The notes: generated by a model not told the origin, from the letters alone. 60,069 bases of DNA from Thiococcus pfennigii (GCF_016583835.1 NZ_NRRW01000021.1:1-60069); one strand, 5' to 3'. Shown: positions 38,321-47,445, counted from the stretch's first letter. Numbers and translations: made by a program.

Positions 38321-38572
38321 ATGAAGGTCAATCTCGTGTCGATCGGCAACTCGAAGGGGGTGCGCATCCCCGCGTCCGTCATCAAGGAATGCGGTTTCGG
38401 TAACGAGCTCGAGATGCGCGTCGAGAACGGCGTCGTGATGTTGGCGCCGGCACGGGGCGTGCGCGAGGGCTGGAGCGCCGCCTTCGAGAAGATGGCGGCT
38501 GCCGGCGACGACGCGCCCCTGATCCCCGACACGGTCGAAAACGGGTTCGGTAGCCAAGGCTGGACCTGGTGA
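38321..38572 (+). CDS. mazE: MazE-type antitoxin
   Basis: An 83-residue AbrB/MazE swapped-hairpin antitoxin: MKVNLVSIGNSKGVRIPASV, then IKECGFGNELEMRVENGVV. The C-terminal tail, which would wrap MazF, is FEKMAAAGDDAPLIPDTVEN. It follows AGGAGGG at a good distance. Its last four bases overlap the toxin start. MazE proteins normally repress their own promoter, which should lie just upstream (about 38280-38310). Confidence 0.93.
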   Translation: MKVNLVSIGNSKGVRIPASVIKECGFGNELEMRVENGVVMLAPARGVREGWSAAFEKMAAAGDDAPLIPDTVENGFGSQGWTW

Positions 38573-38901
38573 AGCAGGTCCGCCGGTACGAGGTGTATCT
38601 GGTCGATCTGGACCCGACGCAAGGATCGGAAATCCAGAAGACCCGGCCGTGCGTCGTCATCTCGCCGGACGAGATGAATCGCTACATCCGCGCCGTCATC
38701 ATCGCGCCGATGACGTCCACGCGACGCGACTACCCGACCCGGGTCGATCTTGTCTTTCAGCGGAAGAGAGGTCAGGTGGTCCTCGATCAGATCAGGACGG
38801 TCGACAAGTCCCGCCTGGTGAGACGGTTGGGCGTTCTGCCGGAGGCGCGTGCCCGGGAGGTGGCGGGTGTCCTGCAAGAGATGTTCGCCTACGGGGACTG
38901 A
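38569..38901 (+). CDS. mazF: MazF-type mRNA interferase toxin
   Basis: A 110-residue PemK/MazF endoribonuclease. The conserved VYLVDLDPTQGSEIQKTRPC motif and VISPDEMNR, then IIAPMTST, are intact. It cleaves cellular mRNA at short motifs unless bound by MazE. The GTG start overlaps mazE (GTGA), a normal toxin-antitoxin arrangement. The pair looks functional, unlike the decayed system 1 kb away. Confidence 0.94.
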   Translation: MKQVRRYEVYLVDLDPTQGSEIQKTRPCVVISPDEMNRYIRAVIIAPMTSTRRDYPTRVDLVFQRKRGQVVLDQIRTVDKSRLVRRLGVLPEARAREVAGVLQEMFAYGD

Positions 38902-39260
38902 CGGAACCGATTCTTCCTCGATCCGTCGATTCCGTCCTCTGACGGGTTTCGGGATGGCTTGGACGGTTGACGGTCGCTCCTCGGCGGGGCGCGCTGGCGA
39001 ATCCCCGCCTCCCTGGGGTGATCGAGTCGGCGCCCCGGGGCTCGTTGCCGCCCCTCGGTGGGCCGCCCGCGGGGTCCGGTCGGTGGGCCCCGTGCGATCT
39101 CCTGCGGCGATGCAGCGATGCGGCGATCGGAACGGATGCGCCTCGTGGTGGCCCGTCTGGCGGCTGACGCGGACTGGGTCTTGCCTAACGACGGCCGCTC
39201 GCCTATCATTGCCGGTCTTTCACGATGGCCAAAGATTCTGAGCCCTACGGAGCAACGGAC
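38902..39260. other. Gap before rplM
   Basis: About 360 bases with no credible gene. The end (about 39180-39260) should contain the rplM-rpsI promoter and the L13 leader; an ACGGAGC ribosome site precedes the start. Confidence 0.4.
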
Positions 39261-39689
39261 ATGACGACTGTGAGCGCCAAGCCCGCCGAGGTACGCCGTG
39301 CCTGGTATCTGGTTGACGCCGACGGCAAGACCTTGGGACGGCTCGCCACCGAGGTGGCGCGGCGGTTGCGCGGCAAGCACAAGCCCCAGTATACGCAACA
39401 CGTCGACACCGGCGATTACATCGTCATCGTCAATGCCGAGAAGATCCGGGTGACGGGCAACAAGCTTCAGGACAAGATGTACTATAAGCACACGGGGTAC
39501 GTCGGCAACCTGAAGTCGATCAGCCTCGAGAAGCTGCTGGCCAAGGCGCCCGAACGCGTCATTGAGCAGGCCGTCAAGGGCATGTTGCCGCGCAATCCGC
39601 TGGGCCGGGCGATGTTCAAGAAGCTGCATGTCTACGGCGGGTCGACGCATCGCCACCAGGCCCAGCAGCCGCAGCCCCTCGAGATCTAG
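39261..39689 (+). CDS. rplM: 50S ribosomal protein L13
   Basis: A 142-residue ribosomal protein, the same length as in E. coli. It contains [20 protein letters not shown], then [18 protein letters not shown] and [23 protein letters not shown] 39261 matches the family N-terminus (M-T-T-V-S-A-K-P); an in-frame ATG 36 bases upstream lacks support. It is followed by rpsI after 47 bases, the universal pair. Confidence 0.98.
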   Translation: MTTVSAKPAEVRRAWYLVDADGKTLGRLATEVARRLRGKHKPQYTQHVDTGDYIVIVNAEKIRVTGNKLQDKMYYKHTGYVGNLKSISLEKLLAKAPERVIEQAVKGMLPRNPLGRAMFKKLHVYGGSTHRHQAQQPQPLEI

Positions 39690-39736
39690 GTCTTCGTTCG
39701 GATTCCTTCTCACGATTTTTAGGAGAGCACAACGCG

Positions 39737-40126
39737 ATGGCGGAAGTGCAGCACGCAATCGGGCGCCGCAAGACCTCCAGTGCCAGGGTCTTCTTGACGA
39801 CGGGCGCCGGGGCCATTACGGTCAACGGGCGGCCGCTCGACCAGTTCTTCGGTCGCGAGACGGCGCGGATGGTCGTGCGCCAGGCCCTCGAGGTCACCTC
39901 GATGGTCGATCGGGTCGATATCCGCGCCACCGTCGTCGGCGGCGGCACGACCGGTCAGGCCGGGGCGATTCGCCACGGCATCGCGCGGGCACTGGTCGCC
40001 TACGACGAGGCGTTGCGTCAACCGCTGCGCCGGGCCGGCTTCCTGACCCGCGATTCGCGCGAGGTCGAGCGCAAGAAGGTCGGCCTGCACAAGGCCCGCA
40101 AGCGTCCGCAGTACTCCAAGCGCTGA
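39737..40126 (+). CDS. rpsI: 30S ribosomal protein S9
   Basis: A 129-residue ribosomal protein with [20 protein letters not shown], then [19 protein letters not shown], and the invariant basic tail [18 protein letters not shown] that reaches the P-site tRNA. AGGAGAG precedes the ATG. It is co-transcribed with rplM. Confidence 0.98.
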   Translation: MAEVQHAIGRRKTSSARVFLTTGAGAITVNGRPLDQFFGRETARMVVRQALEVTSMVDRVDIRATVVGGGTTGQAGAIRHGIARALVAYDEALRQPLRRAGFLTRDSREVERKKVGLHKARKRPQYSKR

Positions 40127-40188
40127 TACGGGTGCCACGCAGGGAGCGTCCTGGTGCGTGAAGCGCGGCAGGACGCGAACCGCTCACT

Positions 40189-40262
40189 TGGGGGATCGTC
40201 TAGCGGCAGGACTACGGACTCTGACTCCGTCAACCTAGGTTCGAATCCTAGTCCCCCAGCCA
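40189..40262 (+). tRNA. tRNA-Gln(CTG)
   Basis: A 74-base tRNA with acceptor TGGGGGA / TCCCCCA, encoded GCCA end, anticodon arm ACGGA-CTCTGAC-TCCGT (anticodon CTG) and T-loop GGTTCGAATCC. It lies 62 bases after rpsI and is followed by a terminator. Confidence 0.97.
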
Positions 40263-40270
40263 ATTCCAGA

Positions 40271-40297
40271 AGAGCCGGCAGCGATGCCGGCTCTTTC
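40271..40297 (+). terminator. Terminator after tRNA-Gln
   Basis: Perfect 10-bp stem AGAGCCGGCA / TGCCGGCTCT with GCGA loop, followed by TTCGTG; the U-run is short. Confidence 0.75.
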
Positions 40298-40612
40298 GTG
40301 TCTGGGGCATGCGGGTCGTCGGCGCTCGTGCTGGTGTTCGGCCCGGATTTCGTGGGGCGATCTTGCAACAACCCCTGTCGCGATCTCCTGCGCTGGCGTT
40401 CCATGGCATCCATGTAGCTGCTTGGGCTTGAAAATCCATCGTTTGCGGCGAAAAAGCAACAGCCGGCCTCGTTGTCGCATTTTTATAAAAAACTGTTGCT
40501 TTTGTCTATCCGGTGGACTAGCATTACAACCGCAGCGCAAGACTGCTGGCGCGCTCGAGACTCCGACCCGACCCGCAGTCGATCTGGACTGTTCACAACA
40601 GTGGAGAACGCA
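40298..40612 (+). promoter_or_regulatory. Porin promoter and leader region
   Basis: No gene. An AT-rich block at about 40478-40510 (ATTTTTATAAAAAACTGTTG, then CTTTTGTCTATCC) is the best promoter candidate. A GTGGAGAACGCA ribosome site sits just before the porin ATG. Confidence 0.45.
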
Positions 40613-41713
40613 ATGAACAAGAAGCTCGTCACCCTGGCGGTCGCCGCCGCCCTGGTCGCGCCGGCCGCCGCGATGGCCGATGCCACCCTCTACGGCAAGA
40701 TGCATGTGGCCCTCGACTACATCGACGTCGAAAACGGCTACGATGGCTGGGATCTGAACTCGTACTCCAGCCGCCTCGGCGTCAAGGGGTCCGAGGACCT
40801 CGGCAATGGCCTGAAGGCCATCTATCAGATCGAGTTGGACGTCCCGATCTCCAACCGGACCGGTACCGTCTTCGACGCCGACCGCGGCGATAGCATCCGG
40901 ATGCGCAACAGCTTCGTCGGCCTGTCGAGCCAGTGGGGCACCGTGCTCGCTGGCCGTCACGACACCCCGTTCAAGATCTCGACCGGCAAGCTCGACCTGT
41001 TCGGCGATACGCTGGCGGACTTCGCGAACATCGTCGGCTTCGAGGATCTGCGTGCCGACAGCACCATCATGTACATCAGCCCGAGCTTCAACGGCTTCCA
41101 GGTCGCTGGCGCGGTCATCCCGACTGGCGGCGTGACCGGGCGGGCGTACCCGCAGGTCGTCATCGATGGCTTCGTCTTCGGCAATCCGGCGTTTCCTGTT
41201 CTGGATGTCGTGAACGCCACTGGCAATCCAGAGGCCGATTCGATCAACGAGGGTTGGTCGCTGGGTGCCATCTATAACAACGGTCCGCTCTATGCCTCGC
41301 TGGCCTACGAGAGCCTGAGCAGCGAGATGATGGGGGCGCCGGGCAACAACCTCGAAGACTACGAGAAGTGGCGCGTCGGTCTCGGCCTCCTCGACTGGAA
41401 CGGCTTCACCCTCTCCGGCGTCTACGAGAATTGGAGCGATTATCTGGGCGTCCCGGATGCCGACTCCGATCTGTGGCAGATCCAGGCCGGCTATGCCTTC
41501 GGCAACAACATGATCAAGGCCGCCTATGGCGAGAACGATCCCGACGTGTCGGGTGTCAGCATCGATGCCGCCAAGAGCTGGGTCGTCGGTTTCGATCATA
41601 GTTTCAGCAAGCGCACTACGGCCTACGTCCTGTACACCGACGTCGACGACGACGATGGTGTGCTCGGCGGTAGCTATGACGCCTTCTCGCTCGGCATGAT
41701 CCACTCGTTCTGA
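40613..41713 (+). CDS. Gram-negative general porin
   Basis: A 366-residue outer-membrane beta-barrel of the OmpC/Porin_4 type. A signal peptide (MNKKLVTLAVAAALVAPAAA, cleaved after AMA) is followed by DATLYGKMHVALDY, the usual first strand. Typical segments: SRLGVKGSEDLGNGLKAIYQ, then NSFVGLSSQWGTVLAGRHDT. The last residue is Phe (MIHSF), the BAM-assembly signal. It should form trimeric channels for small solutes. It is a single gene with its own terminator. Confidence 0.96.
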   Translation: MNKKLVTLAVAAALVAPAAAMADATLYGKMHVALDYIDVENGYDGWDLNSYSSRLGVKGSEDLGNGLKAIYQIELDVPISNRTGTVFDADRGDSIRMRNSFVGLSSQWGTVLAGRHDTPFKISTGKLDLFGDTLADFANIVGFEDLRADSTIMYISPSFNGFQVAGAVIPTGGVTGRAYPQVVIDGFVFGNPAFPVLDVVNATGNPEADSINEGWSLGAIYNNGPLYASLAYESLSSEMMGAPGNNLEDYEKWRVGLGLLDWNGFTLSGVYENWSDYLGVPDADSDLWQIQAGYAFGNNMIKAAYGENDPDVSGVSIDAAKSWVVGFDHSFSKRTTAYVLYTDVDDDDGVLGGSYDAFSLGMIHSF

Positions 41714-41734
41714 GTGGGGCCGAGGTAGGGATGG

Positions 41735-41763
41735 AAAACGGGGTCTTCGGACCCCGTTTTTCG
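41735..41763 (+). terminator. Rho-independent terminator of the porin gene
   Basis: Perfect 11-bp stem AAAACGGGGTC / GACCCCGTTTT with a TTCG tetraloop and trailing TTTC. Confidence 0.93.
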
Positions 41764-41846
41764 TTGGGCGAGCCGCCTGTCGGGTGACGGCGCGCAGGCC
41801 TTTCTTGCTCGGCGACCGCCGTGCCGGCGCGCCTCATCGGACTACG

Positions 41847-41960
41847 GGCTCGCGCAGAGACGCCGAGGCGCAAAGTGAAGAAAAGGCCTTGGTCGATGTC
41901 ACCAGTACGCTCCTCTTCTCCTGCTCTGCGCCTTTGCGTCTCTGCGCGAGATCTCTTCTT
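41847..41960. repeat. GCAGAGACGC-ended element, copy 2
   Basis: Perfect 15-bp inverted ends CTCGCGCAGAGACGC (41849-41863) and GCGTCTCTGCGCGAG (41936-41950). The interior shares GAGGCGCAAAGTGAAGAA and CCTTGGTCGATGTC with the copy at 38.0 kb. Confidence 0.88.
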
Positions 41961-41963
41961 CGG

Positions 41964-42170
41964 GCGCGAGGCCGTAGGGCGGGAAAGCGAAGCGCATCCC
42001 GCCACGGGCCATTGCATGCCGCCCTGCACTCGGGGCTTAACCCGACGACCGGCGATGCGGTGCTTGCGGAGACCTCTGTCGGGTTACGGCGCGCGCTGGC
42101 CCGCCCTTTCTCGACCGCCCTGTCGGCGGGCCTAACCCTACGGGCCTACAGGCCGTGCCGATCGGCGCCC
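41964..42170. repeat. Mixed repeat block: GGCGGGATGCGC hairpin plus AACCCGAC element
   Basis: GTAGGGCGGGAAAGCGAAGC with GCATCCCGCC (about 41972-42002), then an AACCCGAC-family unit (42034-42165: TAACCCGACGACCGGCGATG, CTGTCGGGTTACGGCGCGCG, GGCCTAACCCTACGGGCC). A further partial unit lies at 41778-41845. No gene in 41764-42218. Confidence 0.75.
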
Positions 42171-42218
42171 CGGGGCCGTGTCCGTTGAGTCCAGGCGGGT
42201 GAGCCCCAGATCGCCTTC

Positions 42219-43478
42219 ATGGATGGCACGGACCTCTTCTGGCGTCTCGCCTTGGCCCTGGGTATCGGTTTTCTGATCGGCATTGAGCGGGGTCGCCACA
42301 CCCGCGACGAGGGTGGGGGCGTGCGCATCGCCGGCGTGCGGACCTTCGCGCTGATGGGGTTGCTCGGCGGCGTGTCGGCCGCGCTCGCGCGGGACCTCGG
42401 CGGCTGGGTGCTGGCGGCCACCCTCGTGACCTATGGTGCCCTGGTCATCGCCGCCCATGTGCTGCGCACCCGCGAGCTCAAGGATTTCGGTATCACGACC
42501 GAGGTCGCGGAGCTGCTGGTCTTTCTCCTCGGCGCCATGGCCGTGATCGGCGATGCGACCCTGGCGGCGGCCGGAGCGGTCGCCACATTGGCCCTTCTGT
42601 CGGCCAAGCCGGTCTTGCACCGCTGGGTGCAGCAGATCAAACGCCTCGAGCTGACGGCGGCCGTCGAGCTGCTAGTGCTGTCTGTGGTGCTGCTGCCGGT
42701 GTTGCCCAATCGCGGCTTCGGCCCGGGCGAGGTGCTCAATCCCTACGAGCTCTGGTGGCTCGTCGTGCTGGTCGCCGGCATCTCCTTCGCCGGCTATTTC
42801 GCGATGAAGCTCGCCGGGCCGCGCAGCGGATTATTCCTCACGGCGGTCCTCGGCGGGCTCGCCTCGTCGACCGCCTTGACGATCAGTTTCGCGAAGCTCG
42901 GTCGCAGCCACCCGGGGATGACGCCCCTATTAGCCGCCGGCATCGCGCTGGCGGGCGGGATCATGTTCGTGCGCCTGCTCGTGCTGGTGGGGCTCGTCAA
43001 CGGCGCGCTCGTGGAGGCGTTGGCCTGGCCGGTCGGCCTGGCCCTGTTGGCCAGCCTGATGGCGGCGGCCCTGCTGGGGCTCGAGGCGCGTGGCCGCGAC
43101 CTGGGCGAGCAGGCGACGCACAGGCTCGCCAACCCCTCCGAGGTCGCAACGGCCTTGACCTTCGGGGCGATGCTGGCCGGGATCATCCTGCTTTCGTACT
43201 ACGTGCAGGAGTGGCTCGGGGACGCGGGGCTCTACGCGCTCGCGGCCGTGGCGGGGCTCGCGGACGCCGATGCCATCAGCCTGTCGTTCGCGCGCATGGG
43301 CCTGGGGGCGATCGCTGCCGACGTGGCGGTGCGGGGTATCGTGATCGCCGCCATCGTCAACACGCTGGTCAAGCTGGGCATCGTTGCCGCGCTGGCACCG
43401 ACGGGTTTGACCAAGCGCATCGCCGCCGTGACCGCCGCCATTGGGGCGGCCGCGGGGATCGGATTGGTCTGGTCGTGA
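42219..43478 (+). CDS. MgtC/SapB-DUF4010 membrane protein
   Basis: A 419-residue polytopic membrane protein. The N-terminal MgtC/SapB-like domain (about residues 8-140) has ALGIGFLIGIERGRHTRDEG, then AGVRTFALMGLLGGVSAAL. The C-terminal half is a DUF4010 domain with many Gly/Ala-rich membrane spans (SGLFLTAVLGGLASSTALTI). The function of this architecture is not established; a transport or Mg2+/phosphate homeostasis role is only inferred from MgtC. It is a single gene. Confidence 0.9.
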   Translation: MDGTDLFWRLALALGIGFLIGIERGRHTRDEGGGVRIAGVRTFALMGLLGGVSAALARDLGGWVLAATLVTYGALVIAAHVLRTRELKDFGITTEVAELLVFLLGAMAVIGDATLAAAGAVATLALLSAKPVLHRWVQQIKRLELTAAVELLVLSVVLLPVLPNRGFGPGEVLNPYELWWLVVLVAGISFAGYFAMKLAGPRSGLFLTAVLGGLASSTALTISFAKLGRSHPGMTPLLAAGIALAGGIMFVRLLVLVGLVNGALVEALAWPVGLALLASLMAAALLGLEARGRDLGEQATHRLANPSEVATALTFGAMLAGIILLSYYVQEWLGDAGLYALAAVAGLADADAISLSFARMGLGAIAADVAVRGIVIAAIVNTLVKLGIVAALAPTGLTKRIAAVTAAIGAAAGIGLVWS

Positions 43479-43519
43479 CCGCGATGGCGGCCCCGACCTC
43501 GGGGGCCGGAACCGCCTCG

Positions 43520-43700
43520 GGTTAGGCGCGCCGGCGCGGCGGTCGCTGGGAAAGGACAGGCTGGCGCGCGTCGTAATCTGACAGCGGCCTTGGCGGGGCC
43601 GCGTTGCCGGCCGTCGGGTTACGCCCCGAGGGGCTAACCCGACCTACGCGGCTACGGCCTTCTTCAGCGGCGGGATGCGCTGGGCTTTCCCGCCCTACGG
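43520..43700. repeat. AACCCGAC element followed by GGCGGGATGCGC hairpin
   Basis: GGGTTAGGCGCGCCGGCGCG, then GTAATCTGACAGCGGCC, then CCGTCGGGTTACGCCCCGAG and GGGCTAACCCGACCTACG (43520-43650), then GGCGGGATGCGCTGGGCTTT and CCCGCCCTACGG (about 43669-43702). It lies between convergent genes and may terminate both. Confidence 0.78.
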
Positions 43701-43728
43701 CCACGGCCGTTTCGGGGGCTTCGAATCG

Positions 43729-44388
43729 CTATTGCGCCGTCAGCGTCCGCGTGCCGTCCGCGCCGCCGAGGATCAGGACATCGGCCGGGCGCTGCGCGAA
43801 CAGGCCGACGGTGACGACCCCGGGGATCGCATTGATCGCCTGCTCCAGGCCGATCGGGTCCTCGATCTCCAGGTCCCGGACATCGAGGATCAGGTTGCCG
43901 TTGTCGGTGACGAAGCCCTCTCGCCAGACCGGCGTGCCGCCGAGTTGCACCAGTTCGCGCGCGACATAGCTGCGGGCCATCGGGATGACCTCGACCGGCA
44001 GCGGGAAGCGGCCGAGACGCTCGACCAACTTGCCCTCGTCGGCGATGCAGACGAACTGCCGGCTGGCCGCGGCGACGATCTTCTCGCGCGTCAGTGCCCC
44101 GCCGCCGCCCTTGATCAACTGTAGGCGGTGATTGGACTCGTCCGCGCCGTCGACATAGAGTGCCAACTCGCCGGCGATGTTGAGGTCGAGCACCGGGATG
44201 CCATGCGCCGTGAGCCGCGCGGTCGATGCCTCGGAGCTGGACACGGCGCCGTCGATGCGCGCCTTGATCGTCGCGAGCAGGTCGATGAAGTGATTGACCG
44301 TCGAGCCCGTGCCCACGCCGATGAGGCCACCGTCGACATAGTCCAACGCGGCCTCGGCCGCGCGCTGCTTCATCGCATCTTGATTCAT
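43729..44388 (-). CDS. rpiA: Ribose-5-phosphate isomerase A
   Basis: A 219-residue enzyme interconverting ribose-5-phosphate and ribulose-5-phosphate, needed in both the pentose phosphate and Calvin cycles. The substrate loops [24 protein letters not shown] and [14 protein letters not shown] (catalytic Asp, Glu and Lys) are intact. The length equals that of E. coli RpiA. ATG 44388 gives [18 protein letters not shown]. It is divergent from ilvA, which lies some 700 bases away. Confidence 0.97.
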   Translation of the reverse strand: MNQDAMKQRAAEAALDYVDGGLIGVGTGSTVNHFIDLLATIKARIDGAVSSSEASTARLTAHGIPVLDLNIAGELALYVDGADESNHRLQLIKGGGGALTREKIVAAASRQFVCIADEGKLVERLGRFPLPVEVIPMARSYVARELVQLGGTPVWREGFVTDNGNLILDVRDLEIEDPIGLEQAINAIPGVVTVGLFAQRPADVLILGGADGTRTLTAQ

Positions 44389-45103
44389 CGGATCGACTCC
44401 TGCCTGAAGGGGGACCTGGCCATCATAGCAGATGCCCGCGCGGCCAAGATGCGCGTGGCGAGGTCCGGGAACGCCGAGCTCCAGCTCGGCCCAGCTCGAG
44501 CCAAGCCCCTGCCGTACTGCAATCCATCAGCTTGCGCTTGGCCGATTCCCGACCCCGGGAGGTTGCGAGTGCAGGAGCCTGTGCAAGCGCAGCGAGGATT
44601 GCCGAGCTGGGGCTCGGCGTTCCCGATGCCGAGCTGGGGTTCGGCGCTCCCGGAGAGGTTGGTCCCGAACGTCGAGCATGCCCGTGTGAATGCGGCTCCC
44701 CGCCGGCCGCCTGCCTCCAGGCGACATTCTGCGCCTGCACCCGATCCGTTGTGGGTCGACCGATAGCCGCTTAGTGACGATTCAAGAACAACCGGCGCAT
44801 CTTCTCTTAAACTACGAAACACGCGAAATACACGAAAAGGCAGAATATACGCGGGAGAATCTGGAATTTTTCGCGACTTTCGCGCATTTCGTAGTTTCTT
44901 GTCTTCCACGTGCTTGTATCGGTTGTTTCCGCGCCGTTCCTTAGGTCTGGTGCGCGATCTTGCGGGACTTGCCCCCCCCCGGTTGCGGCGGGTTGCGATC
45001 GGTCGGCACTGGCCAATGTCCCCTCGCCGGCGGACAATCCGGCATTCCAGCGCCGCGGTCACCGAGGGGCGGCATCGACGTGGCGTGCCAGACGAGGAAT
45101 CAC
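44389..45103. repeat. 715-base repeat-rich gap between rpiA and ilvA
   Basis: No gene seen. It holds several GCCGAGCTGGGGCTCGGC units: 44470-44492, and 44597-44660 where GCGCAGCGAGGATTGCCGAG, CTGGGGCTCGGCGTTCC repeats a 4.85-kb copy. A long palindromic element lies at 44809-44897 (ends AAACTACGAAA / TTTCGTAGTTT). The ilvA promoter should be in the last 150 bases. Confidence 0.65.
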
Positions 45104-46651
45104 ATGCCTGTCTCCTACATCGAGCGCATCCTGCGGGCGCGCGTCTACGACGTCGCCATCGAGACGCCGTTGAGCCGCGCGCACCTGCTGTCGCGGCGGC
45201 TCGGCAACGAGGTCTATCTCAAGCGCGAGGACCTGCAGCCGGTCTTCTCGTTCAAGCTGCGCGGGGCCTACAACAAGCTGTTCCACCTGGGCGAGGCGGC
45301 GCGTGCGAGCGGGGTCATCGCCGCCTCGGCCGGCAATCACGCCCAGGGGGTGGCCCTCGGGGCGAGCCGCCTGGGGATCGAGGCGACGATCGTGATGCCG
45401 CGCACGACGCCGGCGATCAAGGCCCGGGCGGTGCGCCGTCTGGGTGCCAAGGCGGTCCTCCACGGGGATTCCTACGACGAGGCCTATGCCCATGCCCGCA
45501 CCCTGGCCGCGGAGCGGGCGCTGACCTTCATCCACCCGTTCGACGACCCGGACGTCATCGCCGGCCAGGGGACGATCGCGATGGAGATCCTGCGCCAGCA
45601 CCCGCAGCCGCCGCACGCGATCTTCGTGCCTGTCGGGGGAGGGGGCCTGATCGCGGGTGTCGCGGCCTATGTGAAGTACCTCTATCCGCGGGTGCGGGTG
45701 ATCGGGGTGGAACCCGAGGAGGCCCCGACGCTGGAGCGGGCCTTGGCGGTCGGGCGACCGGTCACGCTCGAGCGGGTCGGCCTCTTCGCCGACGGGGTGG
45801 CCGTGCGTCGCATCGGCGAGGAGACCTTCCGCGTCGCGCGCGAGACGGTCGACGAGGTCCTGCTGGTCAACAGCGACGAGATCTGTGCCGCGATTCGCGA
45901 CATCTTCGACGATACCCGCGGGATCGCCGAGCCCGCCGGGGCCTTGGCCGTGGCGGGGCTCAAGCGCTATGTCGAGGCCCGCGGGGTCGCCGGCGAGGCC
46001 CTGATCGCGATCGAGAGTGGCGCCAACATCAATTTCGATCGGTTGCGGCACGTCGCCGAGCGGGCCGAGCTCGGCGAACGGCGCGAGGCCCTGCTCGCGG
46101 TCGAGATCCCGGAGCGCCCGGGGAGTTTCCTGCACTTCTGCCGTGCCCTCGGGCGACGCCAGATCACCGAGTTCAACTACCGTTTCGCCGACGCGCGTCG
46201 CGCCCAGGTCTTCGTCGGCGTCGAGCTTGGCGGCGGCGATCAGGAGCGCGCCGACCTGATCGGGCGCCTCGAGGGCAAGGGCCTGCGGGTCACGGACATG
46301 ACGGAGAACGAGACCGCGAAGCTGCACATCCGCTACATGGTCGGCGGTCATGCGCCTGGCCTCGCCGACGAACGGCTGATCCGTCTGGAATTCCCCGAGC
46401 GCCCGGGCGCGCTGCTGGATTTCCTCGCCGGCCTGGGGCGGCGCTGGAACATCAGCCTGTTCCATTACCGCAACCACGGCGCTGCCTATGGCCGGGTGCT
46501 GATCGGCATCCAGATCCCGGGGCTGGAGTTCGCCGAGCTCGGCCGGCAGCTCGACGGCCTCGGCTACCGCTATTGGGAGGAGACCGACAATCCGGCCTAT
46601 CGGCTCTTTGCCGGCGGCGGGGGCGCGCCCGTCACCGAAACCGCCTCCTGA
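45104..46651 (+). CDS. ilvA: Threonine ammonia-lyase, biosynthetic
   Basis: A 515-residue PLP enzyme converting threonine to 2-oxobutanoate for isoleucine synthesis; E. coli IlvA is 514. The PLP lysine is Lys51 in FSFKLRGAYN, and the phosphate-binding loop is VPVGGGGLIAGV. Two ACT-like regulatory domains follow residue 325 (EIPERPGSFLHFCRALGRRQ and EFPERPGALLDFLAGLGRRW), so isoleucine feedback is expected. ATG 45104 matches family N-termini (MPVSYIERILRARVYDVAI). Confidence 0.97.
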   Translation: MPVSYIERILRARVYDVAIETPLSRAHLLSRRLGNEVYLKREDLQPVFSFKLRGAYNKLFHLGEAARASGVIAASAGNHAQGVALGASRLGIEATIVMPRTTPAIKARAVRRLGAKAVLHGDSYDEAYAHARTLAAERALTFIHPFDDPDVIAGQGTIAMEILRQHPQPPHAIFVPVGGGGLIAGVAAYVKYLYPRVRVIGVEPEEAPTLERALAVGRPVTLERVGLFADGVAVRRIGEETFRVARETVDEVLLVNSDEICAAIRDIFDDTRGIAEPAGALAVAGLKRYVEARGVAGEALIAIESGANINFDRLRHVAERAELGERREALLAVEIPERPGSFLHFCRALGRRQITEFNYRFADARRAQVFVGVELGGGDQERADLIGRLEGKGLRVTDMTENETAKLHIRYMVGGHAPGLADERLIRLEFPERPGALLDFLAGLGRRWNISLFHYRNHGAAYGRVLIGIQIPGLEFAELGRQLDGLGYRYWEETDNPAYRLFAGGGGAPVTETAS

Positions 46652-46860
46652 GGGTGCGGCGCGGCGACAGGGGCGCCTTCCGAGGTCGCGAAGCGGAGTG
46701 GGTGCAGTAGGTGCGGCTTCAGCCAAACGAAGGCCGCGGCCTTGGTCGCCTGGCCGAATTGCGTTGCGGCTAACGTAGCCCCTGATCGAGTTGCGGCTGA
46801 AGCCGCACCTACCGGTCGTCACCCGGCATCTCTGTGGTCACGCCTCTCCGTGAGCCGCCC

Positions 46861-47445
46861 TTACAGCTTGCCGACGAGCCCCGACTCGGTCGCGACGGCA
46901 TCGAGCCGCACGTCCCAGGGGCGGGGCTCGATCCGCGCGAGTCGCTGGCAGTCGTGGGCGAGACCGATCAGCCGTGGCCGGCGCCAGTGGCGACGCTGAC
47001 GGAGTCCGGCCAGCGTGCGGTCGTAGTAGCCGCCGCCCATGCCGAGGCGGTGGCCGTCGGCGTCGAAGCCGACCAGCGGTACCAGCACCAGGTCGAGGGC
47101 GCCGGCCGGGTGGATCCGGCGACCGCGCCGCGTCGGTTCGGGGATGCCGAAGCGATTCGGGCGCAGCCGTTCGCCCGGGCGCCAGCGCACGAACATCAGG
47201 GTGCGGCGCGGGAAGCGACGGAGCACCGGCAGATACCAGCGTTTGCGTGGTCCGAGTCGCAGCAGCGGGCGTGGGTCCAGCTCGCCGTCGCTCGGCCAGT
47301 AGAGGGCGACCCGCGTGGCGCGGCGCAGGCGCGGGCGGCGGCCGAGATGGCGGGTCAGGTCCCTGGCGTGCCGACGCTGGATGGCCGGCGGGAGGGCGCG
47401 GCGCAGGGCCCGCAGCCGACTGCGCGGAGAGGGCATCGAGGGCAT
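46861..47445 (-). CDS. ygfA: 5-formyltetrahydrofolate cyclo-ligase family protein
   Basis: A protein of about 194 residues that would convert 5-formyl-THF to 5,10-methenyl-THF using ATP. The signature GMGGGYYDRTLAGL and the VLVPLVGFDADGHRLG stretch are present, with ATP-site-like VALYWPSDGELDPRP. It is unusually Arg-rich. I prefer ATG 47445 (or 47436); an in-frame ATG at 47472 falls inside the 3' end of the 6S RNA gene. The 6S RNA-ygfA pairing is the classic gammaproteobacterial arrangement. Confidence 0.9.
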   Translation of the reverse strand: MPSMPSPRSRLRALRRALPPAIQRRHARDLTRHLGRRPRLRRATRVALYWPSDGELDPRPLLRLGPRKRWYLPVLRRFPRRTLMFVRWRPGERLRPNRFGIPEPTRRGRRIHPAGALDLVLVPLVGFDADGHRLGMGGGYYDRTLAGLRQRRHWRRPRLIGLAHDCQRLARIEPRPWDVRLDAVATESGLVGKL

